Shown here: positions 1 to 8,675 of the stretch, one piece after another | Layout: each line of letters opens with the position of its first letter | How positions within the stretch are numbered: the first letter of the stretch is position 1 | From: Nocardioides sp. JS614 | GTDB taxonomy: Bacteria > Actinomycetota > Actinomycetes > Propionibacteriales > Nocardioidaceae | Length of the DNA: 64,000 nucleotides | Assembly (NCBI RefSeq): GCF_000015265.1 | Contig: NC_008699.1 | Coordinates: forward strand, 2,914,001-2,978,000 | Reading direction: 5' to 3' | Translations under genes and position numbers: made by a program | The notes under the pieces: model-generated | What the model was told of the DNA's origin: nothing | What the model saw: only the letters and a program-made list of their open reading frames with translations | Database searches by the model: none

Positions 1-245
<245 letters not shown>

Positions 246-286
246 GGGGTCGGGCGGCGTTGCGGCTTGGCCAGTGAAACCGGCGC

Positions 287-1168
287 CTACGCCCCGTACA
301 CCGGCTCCGGGGCGGGCGCGGCGGCGAGAAGGGCACGCACCGCCGGGCCGACCTCGGCCGCCTCCCACCTGCGGCCGAGGTCGTTCTTGGGGCCGTGGGC
401 CCAGCCGGTCTCGACGGTGATGGTCGAGCCGTCGATCTCGATCACCCGCCCGGTGACGTCGCCGGCGTCGGCCGACGCCAGCCACGCGACGATGGGCGAG
501 TTGTCCTCGGGCATCGCCATCGCCGAGGTGTCGAACGCGCCCTCGGTCATCCGGGTCCGCGCCACCGGGGCGATCGCGTTGACGGTCACGCCGTACCTGC
601 CGAGCTCCTGGGCGGCGACCAGGGTGAGCCCGGCGATGCCCGCCTTGGCCGCGGAGTACGTCGCCTGGCCGACCGAGCCCTGGAGGCCGGCTCCGGACGA
701 GGTGTTGATGACCCGGGCCGCACGCGGCCGCCCCGCCTTCGCCTCCGCCCGCCAGTAGGCGCCGGCGTGGCGCAGCGGCGCGAAGTGCCCCTTGAGGTGC
801 ACCCGGATCACCGCGTCCCACTCCTCCTCGGCCGTGTTCACCAGCATCCGGTCGCGCACGAACCCGGCGTTGTTCACCAAGACGTCGAGCCCGCCGTACG
901 TCGAGACCGCCTGCTGGACCATCGCCGCGGCCTGGTCGAAGTCCGCGACGTCGGCGGTGTTGACCACCGCCCGGCCACCGGCGGCCTCGATCTCGGCGAC
1001 GACCGACTCGGCCGGGGTCTCACCGGACTCCTCACCCGCCAACGAGACGCCGTAGTCGTTCACGACCACGGCGGCGCCGTGCCGGGCGAGCTCGAGTGCG
1101 TGCGCGCGGCCGATGCCGCGGCCCGCGCCGGTCACGATCGCGACCCGACCTTCCAACAATGACGACAT
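287..1168 (-). CDS. SDR oxidoreductase, Rv3548c-like
   Basis: A 293-residue classical short-chain dehydrogenase. TGxxxGIG, which binds NAD(P), is at residues 13-20, NNAG near 99-102, and the catalytic triad is S158, Y171, K175. A C-terminal extension of about 40 residues carries a conserved-looking GWxxGPKNDLGRRW segment, as in Rv3548c. The ATG at 1168 overlaps the stop of the upstream SDR by one base, so the two are co-transcribed. Position beside echA20-ipdABC suggests oxidation of a hydroxyacyl-CoA of steroid origin; the exact substrate is not known. The frame is open much further upstream, but that part is antisense to other genes. Confidence 0.85.
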   Translation of the reverse strand: MSSLLEGRVAIVTGAGRGIGRAHALELARHGAAVVVNDYGVSLAGEESGETPAESVVAEIEAAGGRAVVNTADVADFDQAAAMVQQAVSTYGGLDVLVNNAGFVRDRMLVNTAEEEWDAVIRVHLKGHFAPLRHAGAYWRAEAKAGRPRAARVINTSSGAGLQGSVGQATYSAAKAGIAGLTLVAAQELGRYGVTVNAIAPVARTRMTEGAFDTSAMAMPEDNSPIVAWLASADAGDVTGRVIEIDGSTITVETGWAHGPKNDLGRRWEAAEVGPAVRALLAAAPAPEPVYGA

Positions 1169-1938
1169 CACGGCCCCTTCGAGACGATGTTCGAGACGAC
1201 GAGGAAGGCGGGTGGCTCTCCCCCGCCGTGGCAGGCGAGGCTCGCCCCGGACACGTACGACGCCAGGTCGCTGGCCAGGAACGCCGCGACGTTCCCGACC
1301 TCGATCGGGTCCGCCATCCGGCCGAGCGGGATCGTCTGCTCGATCGCGGCTACCGAGACGTCGTCCCCGTAGTGGTCGCCGGTCTGCTCGGTCCGGCACA
1401 GCCCCACGTCGATCGCGTTCACGCGTACCTTGGGCGCCCACTCCATCGCGAGCGAGGCGGTGAGCGAGTCGAGGCCGGCCTTGGCCGCGCCGTACGCCGC
1501 GATCGTCGGCGCCGGGCGGTTCGCGGAGACCGAGGAGATGTTGACGATCACCCCGCCCGCGTCCTGCTGCTGCATCACGGCGTTCGCGGCCTGCGCGCAC
1601 ACCAGCGGCGCGAGCAGGTTGAGCCCGACGATCTTCTCGTGGAACCGCGGCGACGCGGTCGCCGCGTCGCTCGCGGGCGCTCCCCCGGCGTTGTTGACCA
1701 GTACGTCGAGCCGGCCGTGCGACTCGGCCACGGACGCGACGAGCGCCTGCACCGCGTCGGCGTCGCGCACGTCGCAGGCCCGGTGTGTCGTCCCCGGCAC
1801 CGGCTCGACGTCCGAGCGCGAGCAGGTGACGACCGAGGCGCCGGCGGCGAGCAGCGACCGGGTGATGCCGAGCCCGATGCCGCGCGTCCCGCCCGTGACG
1901 AGCGCGACGCGTCCGGTGAGGTCCACGGCCAGCGACAT
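1168..1938 (-). CDS. SDR oxidoreductase, Rv3549c-like
   Basis: A 256-residue short-chain dehydrogenase. The nucleotide-binding TGGTRGIG is at residues 15-22, NNAG near 82-85, and the catalytic residues are S136, Y149, K153. The ATG at 1938 fits the usual SDR N-terminus and leaves a 37-bp gap to divergent echA20 that holds a KstR2-like site. It is the first gene of the minus-strand SDR pair. Order and similarity match Rv3549c of the steroid C/D-ring cluster; a role as CoA-thioester hydroxyl dehydrogenase is inferred. Confidence 0.85.
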   Translation of the reverse strand: MSLAVDLTGRVALVTGGTRGIGLGITRSLLAAGASVVTCSRSDVEPVPGTTHRACDVRDADAVQALVASVAESHGRLDVLVNNAGGAPASDAATASPRFHEKIVGLNLLAPLVCAQAANAVMQQQDAGGVIVNISSVSANRPAPTIAAYGAAKAGLDSLTASLAMEWAPKVRVNAIDVGLCRTEQTGDHYGDDVSVAAIEQTIPLGRMADPIEVGNVAAFLASDLASYVSGASLACHGGGEPPAFLVVSNIVSKGP

Positions 1939-1949
1939 GGGACGAGCAT

Positions 1950-1967
1950 ACCAAGCAAGTGTTAGGT
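1950..1967. promoter_or_regulatory. KstR2-like operator between SDR operon and echA20
   Basis: ACCAAGCAAGTGTTAGGT lies midway in a 37-bp divergent gap. The core AGCAAGTGTTAGGT matches the published KstR2 consensus AnCAAGnnCTTGnT except in the right half (TTAG instead of CTTG). Its left half is the same as that of the perfect palindrome at 25124-25141. Regulation by the KstR2 encoded at 22514-23146 is inferred. Confidence 0.6.
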
Positions 1968-1975
1968 TGGGTGCC

Positions 1976-2755
1976 ATGGCGATCACTTCGGACCTCCGCG
2001 ACGACGGCATCCGGGTGGTGACGATGGACGCGCCCCCGGTCAACGCGCTGACCGTGCAGGGTTGGTACGACGTCGCCGCCGCCCTGGACGCGGCGGCCGG
2101 CGACCTCGACACCAAGGTCGTCGTGCTCCGTGCGGAGGGCCGCGGCTTCAACGCCGGCGTCGACATCAAGGAGATGCAGCACACCGGCGGCTTCGAGGCC
2201 CTGATCGGCGCCAACCGGGGCTGCTTCGCGGCGTTCAAGGCGGTCTACGAGTGCGCCGTGCCGGTCGTCGCCGCGGTCCACGGCTTCTGCCTCGGCGGCG
2301 GCGTCGGGCTGGTCGGCAACGCCGACTGCGTGATCGCCAGCGACGATGCGTACTTCGGCGTACCGGAGGTCGACCAGGGCGCGCTCGGCGCGGCCACCCA
2401 CCTGGCCCGGCTGGTGCCGCAGCACCTGATGCGCACCCTCTACTTCACCGCGCGGACCATCCCGGCCACGGCGCTCGTCCAGTTCGGCTCGGTGCTCGAG
2501 ACCGTCCCCCGCGACCAGCTCGACGACGCCGCGCTGAAGGTCGCCGGCGAGATCGCCGCCAAGGACACCCGGGTGATCCGGGCCGCCAAGGAGGCGCTCA
2601 ACGGCATCGACCCGGTCGACGTGAACCGGAGCTACCGGTTCGAGCAGGGGTTCACCTTCGAGCTGAACCTGGCCGGCGTGAGCGACGAGCTGCGAGACGC
2701 CTTCGCGGGGACCGACAAGGGATCTCGACGGGCTCGATCCACGGAGGCACGGTGA
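1976..2755 (+). CDS. echA20: Enoyl-CoA hydratase/isomerase-family EchA20
   Basis: A 259-residue crotonase-fold protein. The oxyanion-hole segments are visible as RGFNAGVDIKEM near 56-67 and HGFCLGGGVGL near 102-112. EchA20 in mycobacteria opens steroid ring D by hydrolysing the HIEC-CoA intermediate, just before IpdAB. The ATG at 1976 directly follows the KstR2-like site. Its stop overlaps the GTG of ipdA (GTGA). The last dozen codons are oddly Arg/Ser-rich and are encoded by a short palindromic repeat (2721-2740), so the C-terminus looks modified relative to relatives. Confidence 0.88.
   Translation: MAITSDLRDDGIRVVTMDAPPVNALTVQGWYDVAAALDAAAGDLDTKVVVLRAEGRGFNAGVDIKEMQHTGGFEALIGANRGCFAAFKAVYECAVPVVAAVHGFCLGGGVGLVGNADCVIASDDAYFGVPEVDQGALGAATHLARLVPQHLMRTLYFTARTIPATALVQFGSVLETVPRDQLDDAALKVAGEIAAKDTRVIRAAKEALNGIDPVDVNRSYRFEQGFTFELNLAGVSDELRDAFAGTDKGSRRARSTEAR
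2721..2740. repeat. Short palindromic repeat at echA20 3' end
   Basis: GATCTCGACGGGCTCGATCC contains TCGA...TCGA and GATC...GATC symmetry. It resembles the interspersed GGTCTCGAC-type palindromes that I recall from Nocardioides and related genomes. It is translated in frame as the C-terminal tail of EchA20. Assignment to that repeat class is from memory, not from a search. Confidence 0.45.
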
Positions 2756-3633
2756 CCACGGGACCACGCGACAAGCAGATGACGATCGACGAGGTCGTCG
2801 GAGAGCTGCGCGACGGGATGACGATCGGCATCGGCGGCTGGGGCGCGCGCCGCAAGCCGATGGCGCTCGTGCGGGCGATCCTGCGCAGCGACCTGGCGGA
2901 CCTCACGATCGTCAGCTGGGGCGGTGCGGACGTCGGGCTGCTCGCCCGCGCCGGCAAGATCCGCAAGCTGGTCTTCGCGTTCGTCAGCCTCGACTCGATC
3001 CCGCTGGAGCCGAACTTCTCGAAGGCCCGCCAGGAGGGCGCGATCCCCGAGCTCGTCGAGCTCGACGAGGGCATGTTCCAGACCGCCCTGCGGGCCGCGG
3101 CGCAGCGGCTGCCGTTCCTGCCGATGCGCGCCGGCCTCGGCTCCGACGTGCTGGTCAACCAGCCGTGGATCAAGACGGTGACGAGCCCGTACGACGACCA
3201 CGAGGAGCTGGTCGCCGTACCGGCGCTGCGCCTCGACGTCGCGCTCGTCCACCTCAACCGGGCCGACCGGCACGGCAACGCGACCTACCTCGGACCCGAC
3301 CCGTACTTCGACGACCTGTTCTGCATGGCCGCCGAGCGCGCCTACGTCTCCGTCGAGCAGGTCGTCGACACCGCCGGTCTCACCGTCGACACCGCCGTCC
3401 AGCGGTTGCTGCTGAGCCGGATGATGGTCAGCGGCGTGGTCGAGGCCCCGAACGGCGCGCACTTCACCACCTGCACGCCCGACTACGAGCGCGACGAGCG
3501 GTTCCAGAAGGCGTACGCCGCGGCCGCCGGCGGGTCGGACGAGGACTGGACGGCGTTCCACGACCGCTTCCTCACGGGCGACGAGGCGGCGTACCAGGCG
3601 GCTGTGCGCGCGTTCGGGGAGGAGCAGGCGTGA
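2752..3633 (+). CDS. ipdA: COCHEA-CoA hydrolase alpha subunit IpdA
   Basis: A 293-residue protein of the class I CoA-transferase fold. It follows Rv3551 closely: GMTIGIGGWGARRKPM at about 24-39, AAAQRLPFLPMRAGLGS mid-protein and VEAPNGAHFTTCTPDY near the end. IpdA and IpdB form a heteromer that hydrolytically opens the last steroid ring (ring C). The GTG at 2752 overlaps the echA20 stop, and an internal ATG at codon 10 is an alternative start. The ipdB start overlaps its stop. Control is probably from the KstR2-like site at 1950. Confidence 0.9.
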   Translation: MTTGPRDKQMTIDEVVGELRDGMTIGIGGWGARRKPMALVRAILRSDLADLTIVSWGGADVGLLARAGKIRKLVFAFVSLDSIPLEPNFSKARQEGAIPELVELDEGMFQTALRAAAQRLPFLPMRAGLGSDVLVNQPWIKTVTSPYDDHEELVAVPALRLDVALVHLNRADRHGNATYLGPDPYFDDLFCMAAERAYVSVEQVVDTAGLTVDTAVQRLLLSRMMVSGVVEAPNGAHFTTCTPDYERDERFQKAYAAAAGGSDEDWTAFHDRFLTGDEAAYQAAVRAFGEEQA

Positions 3634-4400
3634 GCGCGACCAGGGCGGATGTGTGTGCCGCGGCGATCGCGGACGCGTTCCGGGACGACGGCGAGCTCTT
3701 CGCCAGCCCGATGGGGCTGCTGCCGATGCTCGGCGTCCGGCTGGCCAAGCTGACCAGCAACCCCGACCTGGTGATCTCCGACGGCGAGTCGCTGTTCCTC
3801 GCCGGCGTCCCGCCGCTGAACGCGGTCGCGGACGTGGTGGAGGGGTGGATCCCGTTCGGCAAGGTCTTCGACGTGGTCGCCCACGGCAAGCGGCACGTGA
3901 TGATGGGCGCGACGCAGATCGACCGGCACGGCAACCAGAACATCTCTGCCATCGGCGACTGGGCGCGGCCGAAGCGCCAGCTGCTCGGGAGCCGCGGGGC
4001 GCCCGGCAACACCGTCAACAACCGCACGTCGTACTGGGTGCCGCGGCACTCCCCCCGGGTCTTCGTCGAGCGCGTCGACATCGTCTCCGGCGTCGGGCCG
4101 CAGCTCGCCAAGGAGGCCGGCCCGGCGGCGGCGCGCTACAACGACATCCACCGCATCGTCACCAACCTCGGCGTCTTCGACGTGCAGGGCGACGGCGACA
4201 CCGTGCGGCTGCTCAGCGTGCATCCCGGCGTGCGCGTCGACGAGGTGCGCGAGGCGACCGGCTTCGAGCTGTCCGGCGGAGCCGACGTGCCGACGACCCG
4301 CGAGCCCTCGACGGAGGAGGAGGTCCTGATCCGCGAGGTGCTCGACCCCCAGGGGCTGCGGTTCAAGGAGGTCCCCCAGGAAGCAGGCGGGCGTGATTGA
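3630..4400 (+). CDS. ipdB: COCHEA-CoA hydrolase beta subunit IpdB
   Basis: A 256-residue CoA-transferase-fold subunit matching Rv3552. Recognisable blocks are VEGWIPFGKVFDVVAHGKRH, GATQIDRHGNQNIS, RGAPGNTVNNRTSYWV and VTNLGVFD, in that order. It pairs with IpdA in ring C opening. The GTG at 3630 overlaps the ipdA stop (GTGA), which fits translational coupling and 1:1 synthesis. Its 3' end overlaps ipdC by 8 nt. Confidence 0.9.
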   Translation: MSATRADVCAAAIADAFRDDGELFASPMGLLPMLGVRLAKLTSNPDLVISDGESLFLAGVPPLNAVADVVEGWIPFGKVFDVVAHGKRHVMMGATQIDRHGNQNISAIGDWARPKRQLLGSRGAPGNTVNNRTSYWVPRHSPRVFVERVDIVSGVGPQLAKEAGPAAARYNDIHRIVTNLGVFDVQGDGDTVRLLSVHPGVRVDEVREATGFELSGGADVPTTREPSTEEEVLIREVLDPQGLRFKEVPQEAGGRD

Positions 4401-5481
4401 GCAGCTGATCCGCACCCCGTTCACCGACCTGGTCGGCGTCCGGCACCCGGTCGTGCAGACCGGCATGGGCTGGGTCTCCGGGCCGCGCCTGGTCAGCGGC
4501 ACGGCCGACGCGGGCGGCCTCGGCATCCTGGCCAGCGCCACGATGACGATGCCCGAGCTGGAGCGGGCGATCCTCGAGGTCCAGGGCCGCACCGGCGCGC
4601 CGTTCGGCGTGAACCTCAGGGCCGATGCCGCCGACGCACCCGACCGCTGCCGGCTGCTCATCGAGCACGGCGTCAAGGTCGCGTCGTTCGCGCTGGCACC
4701 GAAGCCCGAGCTGATCGCCATGCTCAAGGAGCACGGCGTCGTCGTGATGCCCTCGATCGGCGCGGCCAAGCACGCGGTCAAGGTCGCGTCATGGGGCGCG
4801 GACGCGGTGATGGTGCAGGGCGGCGAGGGCGGCGGCCACACCGGCCCGGTGCCGACCACCCTCCTGCTGCCGACTGTTCTGGACGCCCTGCACGACTCCG
4901 GGGTGGACATCCCCGTCGTCGCCGCCGGCGGCTTCTTCGACGGCCGCGGCCTCGCGGCCGCGCTGTCGTACGGCGCGGCGGCGATCGGCATGGGCACCCG
5001 GTTCCTGCTCACGCAGGACTCGGCCGTCCCCGACGCCGTGAAGCGGCTCTACCTCGAGCGCGGCCTGACCGACACGGTCGTGACCACGAAGGTCGACGGC
5101 ATGCCGCACCGGATGCTGCGCACCGACCTGGTCGCCGAGCTCGAGGAGACCAGCGCCGTGCGCCGGCTGGGGCCGACGATGCGGCGCACGCTGGAGTTCA
5201 AGCGGTCCAGCGGGATGAGCTGGCCGGCCCTGCTCAAGGACGGCCGGGCGATGCGCAAGGCCCAGGGCCGCACCCTGGGCCAGGTGGCGCTCGCCGCGAA
5301 CACCCCGACGATGCTGCGCGCCGGCCTGGTCGAGGGCGACACGTCCGCGGGAGTCCTGGCCAGCGGTCAGGTGGTCGGCCTGATCGACGACCTGCCGACC
5401 TGCGAGGAGCTGATCGACCGGGTGGTCACGCGCGCCGCGGACGAGCTGCGCCGGGCGGCGACGTACGTGCTCTCGCCCTAG
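4393..5481 (+). CDS. ipdC: IpdC, flavin-dependent NMO-like dehydrogenase
   Basis: A 362-residue TIM-barrel flavoprotein of the nitronate monooxygenase/2-nitropropane dioxygenase family. FMN-binding motifs seen are QTGMGWVSG near the N-terminus, VQGGEGGGHTG near 139-149, VAAGGFFDGRG near 176-186 and GAAAIGMGTRFL. In the steroid pathway IpdC oxidises the 5-hydroxy C/D-ring CoA thioester ahead of EchA20. The GTG at 4393 overlaps ipdB by 8 nt. It is the last gene of echA20-ipdABC and overlaps the convergent sulfotransferase gene by 4 nt. Confidence 0.88.
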   Translation: MIEQLIRTPFTDLVGVRHPVVQTGMGWVSGPRLVSGTADAGGLGILASATMTMPELERAILEVQGRTGAPFGVNLRADAADAPDRCRLLIEHGVKVASFALAPKPELIAMLKEHGVVVMPSIGAAKHAVKVASWGADAVMVQGGEGGGHTGPVPTTLLLPTVLDALHDSGVDIPVVAAGGFFDGRGLAAALSYGAAAIGMGTRFLLTQDSAVPDAVKRLYLERGLTDTVVTTKVDGMPHRMLRTDLVAELEETSAVRRLGPTMRRTLEFKRSSGMSWPALLKDGRAMRKAQGRTLGQVALAANTPTMLRAGLVEGDTSAGVLASGQVVGLIDDLPTCEELIDRVVTRAADELRRAATYVLSP

Positions 5482-6140
5482 CGGCCAGGCACGAGCCCGC
5501 GGGGCGGCGCCCACTCGCCGGTCGTGCGCAGCTCCTCGTAGATGGCGTACTCCGGGGCGAAGAACGCGTCGAGCCGCGCCCGCATCGTGCGGCTGAGCTC
5601 CGGCTCGGGGCGCACGGTCGACTTGTTGTCGGTGCGTACGTCGATGCCGCCGCCGACCTTGGCGCCGATCCAGGTCTGCCACACGTCGGGCTGCTCGAGC
5701 GCGAACAGCCGGTCGACCCCGAGGTCGAGCTGGTCGCTCAGCGCGACGAACCGGGCCGGGCGGCCGCGGAGCGTGCCGGGCCGGGGATCGCCATCGACGT
5801 ACCGCCCGACGAACTCCTCGAAGCTCAGGTCGCCGGTGTACTTCGCGGCGTCCTCCTGGGCAAGCGCGGGCCGCTGACGGTAGCGCCACCACGACTCCAG
5901 CCAGGCGGTCGGCTCGCGGAACAGCGAGACCAGCTCGTAGTCCTCGCGCTCGTAGCCCGCGTTGCGCAGCACCGGGACGATCAGGGTGTGGAAGGACCGG
6001 CAGTTCATGTGCTTGAGCCGCGGGTTGATCCGCAGCAGCAGCTCCGCGTGGCCCTGCAGCGAGCGCACCAGCGAGGTCGAGGCGCACTTGGGCATCGACA
6101 GCAGCACGAAGCCGTGGGCCGGAAGCCCGATCATCTGCAC
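5478..6140 (-). CDS. Sulfotransferase-family protein
   Basis: A 220-residue protein with the 5' PAPS-binding P-loop-like motif near the N-terminus (FVLLSMPKCASTSL, residues 11-24). A LVSLFREPTAWLESWW segment near 67-82 fits the RxP...S region of the 3'-phosphate binding site. Members transfer sulfate from PAPS to carbohydrates or small molecules; nothing here indicates the acceptor. It overlaps the end of ipdC by 4 nt and has no partner gene, so a link to steroid metabolism is not supported. Confidence 0.7.
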   Translation of the reverse strand: MQMIGLPAHGFVLLSMPKCASTSLVRSLQGHAELLLRINPRLKHMNCRSFHTLIVPVLRNAGYEREDYELVSLFREPTAWLESWWRYRQRPALAQEDAAKYTGDLSFEEFVGRYVDGDPRPGTLRGRPARFVALSDQLDLGVDRLFALEQPDVWQTWIGAKVGGGIDVRTDNKSTVRPEPELSRTMRARLDAFFAPEYAIYEELRTTGEWAPPRGLVPGR

Positions 6141-6248
6141 CCCCTGTCGCCGATCCGCCGAACGCCGGGCAGCCTACAGGGGCCGGAGTTCACCCTTCGT
6201 TCGCCCGACCGACCGTCACCCCGGGGCGCGGCGGGCGTTGGGCCGGGC

Positions 6249-7538
6249 ATGTGCGACGGCCACCACCACGCGACGCTGCCCTCCCGACCGCTCACCCGGC
6301 GAGCGACGATCGCGGCGGGCGCGGGCCTGCTGCTGGCCTCGTCGGTCGGCACCGCCACGGGGGCGATCGCGGGCACGGGTGCCGCCCGCACGTCGCGGCT
6401 CGGCCGAGGGACCCGCCTCGTGCACGCCGACCTGCACAACCACACGCTGCTCTCCGATGGCGACGGCGACCCGGGGCTGGCGTTCGACTCGATGCGCGCC
6501 GCCGGGCTCGACGTCGCCGCGCTGACCGACCACGCGACGCTGTCCGACAACGTGCTCGGCGACGCGCTGACCGGGATCCTGCCGCCGGAGTACACCCAGC
6601 TCGGCGGGCTCACGCCCGGCGGCTGGGCGCGGACGCAGGAGTACGCCGACGCCGCGAACCAGGACGGTGCCTTCACCGCGATCCGCGGCTTCGAGTGGTC
6701 CGAGCCGCTGCTGGGCCACGTGAACGTCTGGTTCACCGAGCACTACACCGATGTCGTCCAGGCCGGGCTGATGCAGCCGCTGCTGGAGTGGCTGCGGCGC
6801 GAGCCGGGACTGGTCCTGGACGGCGGCGCGGACGGGCTGGCCGGGTTCAACCACCCGGGCCGCGAGCCGGGGCGCTTCCAGGAGTTCACCTACGACGAGC
6901 GGGTCCGCGACCAGGTCGTGTCCCTGGAGATGTTCAACCGCCGCGACGACTTCCTGTTCGAGGGCTGGGCCGACGACAGGTCGTCTCCCCTGGTCGCCTG
7001 CCTCAACGCGGGCTGGCGCACCGGCATCACCGGGGTCACCGACGAGCACGGCACCGACTGGGGCCACCCGGAGGGCAAGGGCCGCACCGGCCTGTGGGTC
7101 CGCGAGCACTCGCGGGCCGGCGTGAAGGAGGCGATGCGGGCCCGGCGGTTCTTCGCGACCCGTACGTCGGGGCTGCGCGTCGATGCGACCGCGGCGACGC
7201 CCGCCGGCACCGTGCGGCGGATGGGGTCGGAGCTGCCGCTGCGGGCCGGGACGGTGCGGTTCCGGCTGGACCTGGCGCGCGACACCTCGTGGATCGGGCG
7301 GCCGCTGACCGTGCAGGTGCTGCGGCCCGGCACGGACGCGCCCACCGTCACCCACGTCGAGGAGTTCCGGGTCGGTCCCGTCGTGGACTTCGCCGTACCC
7401 CTCGACGTCGCGGACGGCGACTGGGTGCTGCTGCGGGTCGCCGACCCGAGCCAGCCCAACGCCACGCCCGGACCCGACGGACATGCCTGCAACGACCTCG
7501 GCGTGGCCTACACCAGTCCGTGGTGGCTGGTGCCCTAG
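6249..7538 (+). CDS. Secreted CehA/McbA-type PHP metallohydrolase
   Basis: A 429-residue protein. The N-terminus has RR at 17-18 followed by a hydrophobic, Ala/Gly-rich stretch to about residue 44, a Tat-like signal. The PHP metal-binding motif HADLHNH is at 59-65, TDH at 93-95, a further FNHPGREPG block mid-protein, and TGVTDEHG later. A beta-rich domain fills the last 110 residues. PHP proteins are metal-dependent phosphoesterases; CehA/McbA members hydrolyse esters such as carbamates. The substrate here is unknown. The ATG at 6249 puts the Arg pair at the normal distance; the frame is open further upstream but lacks homology-like sequence. Confidence 0.75.
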   Translation: MCDGHHHATLPSRPLTRRATIAAGAGLLLASSVGTATGAIAGTGAARTSRLGRGTRLVHADLHNHTLLSDGDGDPGLAFDSMRAAGLDVAALTDHATLSDNVLGDALTGILPPEYTQLGGLTPGGWARTQEYADAANQDGAFTAIRGFEWSEPLLGHVNVWFTEHYTDVVQAGLMQPLLEWLRREPGLVLDGGADGLAGFNHPGREPGRFQEFTYDERVRDQVVSLEMFNRRDDFLFEGWADDRSSPLVACLNAGWRTGITGVTDEHGTDWGHPEGKGRTGLWVREHSRAGVKEAMRARRFFATRTSGLRVDATAATPAGTVRRMGSELPLRAGTVRFRLDLARDTSWIGRPLTVQVLRPGTDAPTVTHVEEFRVGPVVDFAVPLDVADGDWVLLRVADPSQPNATPGPDGHACNDLGVAYTSPWWLVP

Positions 7539-7549
7539 CCTGTGCGTTC

Positions 7550-8008
7550 GTGAGCACCCTGGGCCGCACCACCCTGCTGTGGATGATCCCCGTCAACCTG
7601 GTGCTGGTCGCCTGGGTCTGGATCGGCCGGATCGTGTTCGGCGTCGGCGGGTGGTTCTTCCTGATCTTCCTGGTCTCGGTGGTCCCCGTGGTCCTGGTCG
7701 CGCTGCTGGTCACCACGATCCTCGCCTACACCCAGGACGGCCGGCCGCGCGCGCTCACCGGGCTCCAGGCCTCCGCCCAGGTCGTCACCTGGGCCGGGCT
7801 GTTCGTGGTCGGCGCGTTCATGCCGGACTTCGGCGACACCGACGACAGCCGGCTCTCGCTGCTCACCCAGCTGTTCGGCTACTCCGACGGGCTGTTCGAC
7901 CTGAGCTTCACCATCGCGCTGGCCGGCGCGGCGATCGCGCTGGTCGGGTACGTCGTCCTCCTCGGCGCGCTGGTGTTCGCCCGGCGTCCCACGCCCGTGC
8001 CCGCGTGA
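7550..8008 (+). CDS. Hypothetical integral membrane protein
   Basis: A 152-residue protein starting at GTG 7550, 12 nt after the metallohydrolase gene. Four hydrophobic segments are visible: about 10-30, 32-58, 73-90 and 125-145, with a charged DFGDTDDSR stretch between the third and fourth. I do not recognise the family. It probably shares a transcript with the upstream gene. Confidence 0.6.
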   Translation: MSTLGRTTLLWMIPVNLVLVAWVWIGRIVFGVGGWFFLIFLVSVVPVVLVALLVTTILAYTQDGRPRALTGLQASAQVVTWAGLFVVGAFMPDFGDTDDSRLSLLTQLFGYSDGLFDLSFTIALAGAAIALVGYVVLLGALVFARRPTPVPA

Positions 8009-8033
8009 CGCGCCCGTCGAGGATCCGGGGACA

Positions 8034-8402
8034 ATGGTGGTCGTGAGCGAGCAGCAAGTCCGGAAGCGCCCCCGGCACCTGATGGACCCCGACAACCTGC
8101 GCCGCGAGGTCATCCGGCCGACCGGCCCGGGCGTGATGGCCCTCGAGCCGGTGCAGCGGTGGGTGCTCTCCGTCCTCGCCGCCACCACCATCGGTCACCT
8201 CGCCGCCGGCCTGGTGATCGCCGCCCTGACCGTCGACGAGTCCCGCCCCGGCGCCCAGGTCGGCCTGAACATCCTGGCCGGCGCGTTCGGCATCATCGCC
8301 GTCACCGTGTTCCGGGTGATCCACCAGAAGAAGTTCCTCTCCCCCTGGCTGCTGCTCGGCCTGGTGCCCGGGATCGTCGGGTTCTTCTTGGTGTTCCGCT
8401 GA
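8034..8402 (+). CDS. Hypothetical small membrane protein
   Basis: A 122-residue protein, or 119 if it starts at GTG 8043 (reading SEQQVRKR). A basic N-terminal tail of about 40 residues precedes three hydrophobic segments (about 43-63, 75-92 and 100-121). A QKK linker separates the last two. Family not recognised. It is the last gene of ordinary chromosomal composition before the accessory island. Confidence 0.6.
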   Translation: MVVVSEQQVRKRPRHLMDPDNLRREVIRPTGPGVMALEPVQRWVLSVLAATTIGHLAAGLVIAALTVDESRPGAQVGLNILAGAFGIIAVTVFRVIHQKKFLSPWLLLGLVPGIVGFFLVFR

Positions 8403-8675
8403 GCGCGCTCGTTCGCACTGCTTGACTTCGGACGCTGCGTGAACCTGCGGTCGGAGATCCCGCGCGTGGCCTGCCGTGACGGGCTTTCCGCCCATTAGGA
8501 CGCAGCCTCTCTCCCGCGAACGCGGTCGCACCTTGATGCCCGTGCGCTTGTGCGCCTGAAGGAACGGATGCGCCTCGCTCCACTTGCTGCTGGATGGAGC
8601 CCCTCTGCTGGGCACGCTCAGCTGACTAGCCGCCGGGTCGCAACTGGTCCTGCGGGGTCGGTGTCGTCGCTTACC

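Noticed and set aside
287..2767. An 826-codon minus-strand frame suggesting a large SDR fusion
   Set aside because: Only the last 293 residues are SDR-like. The upstream part is antisense to the second SDR and echA20 and has a low-complexity Arg/Gly/Ala make-up.
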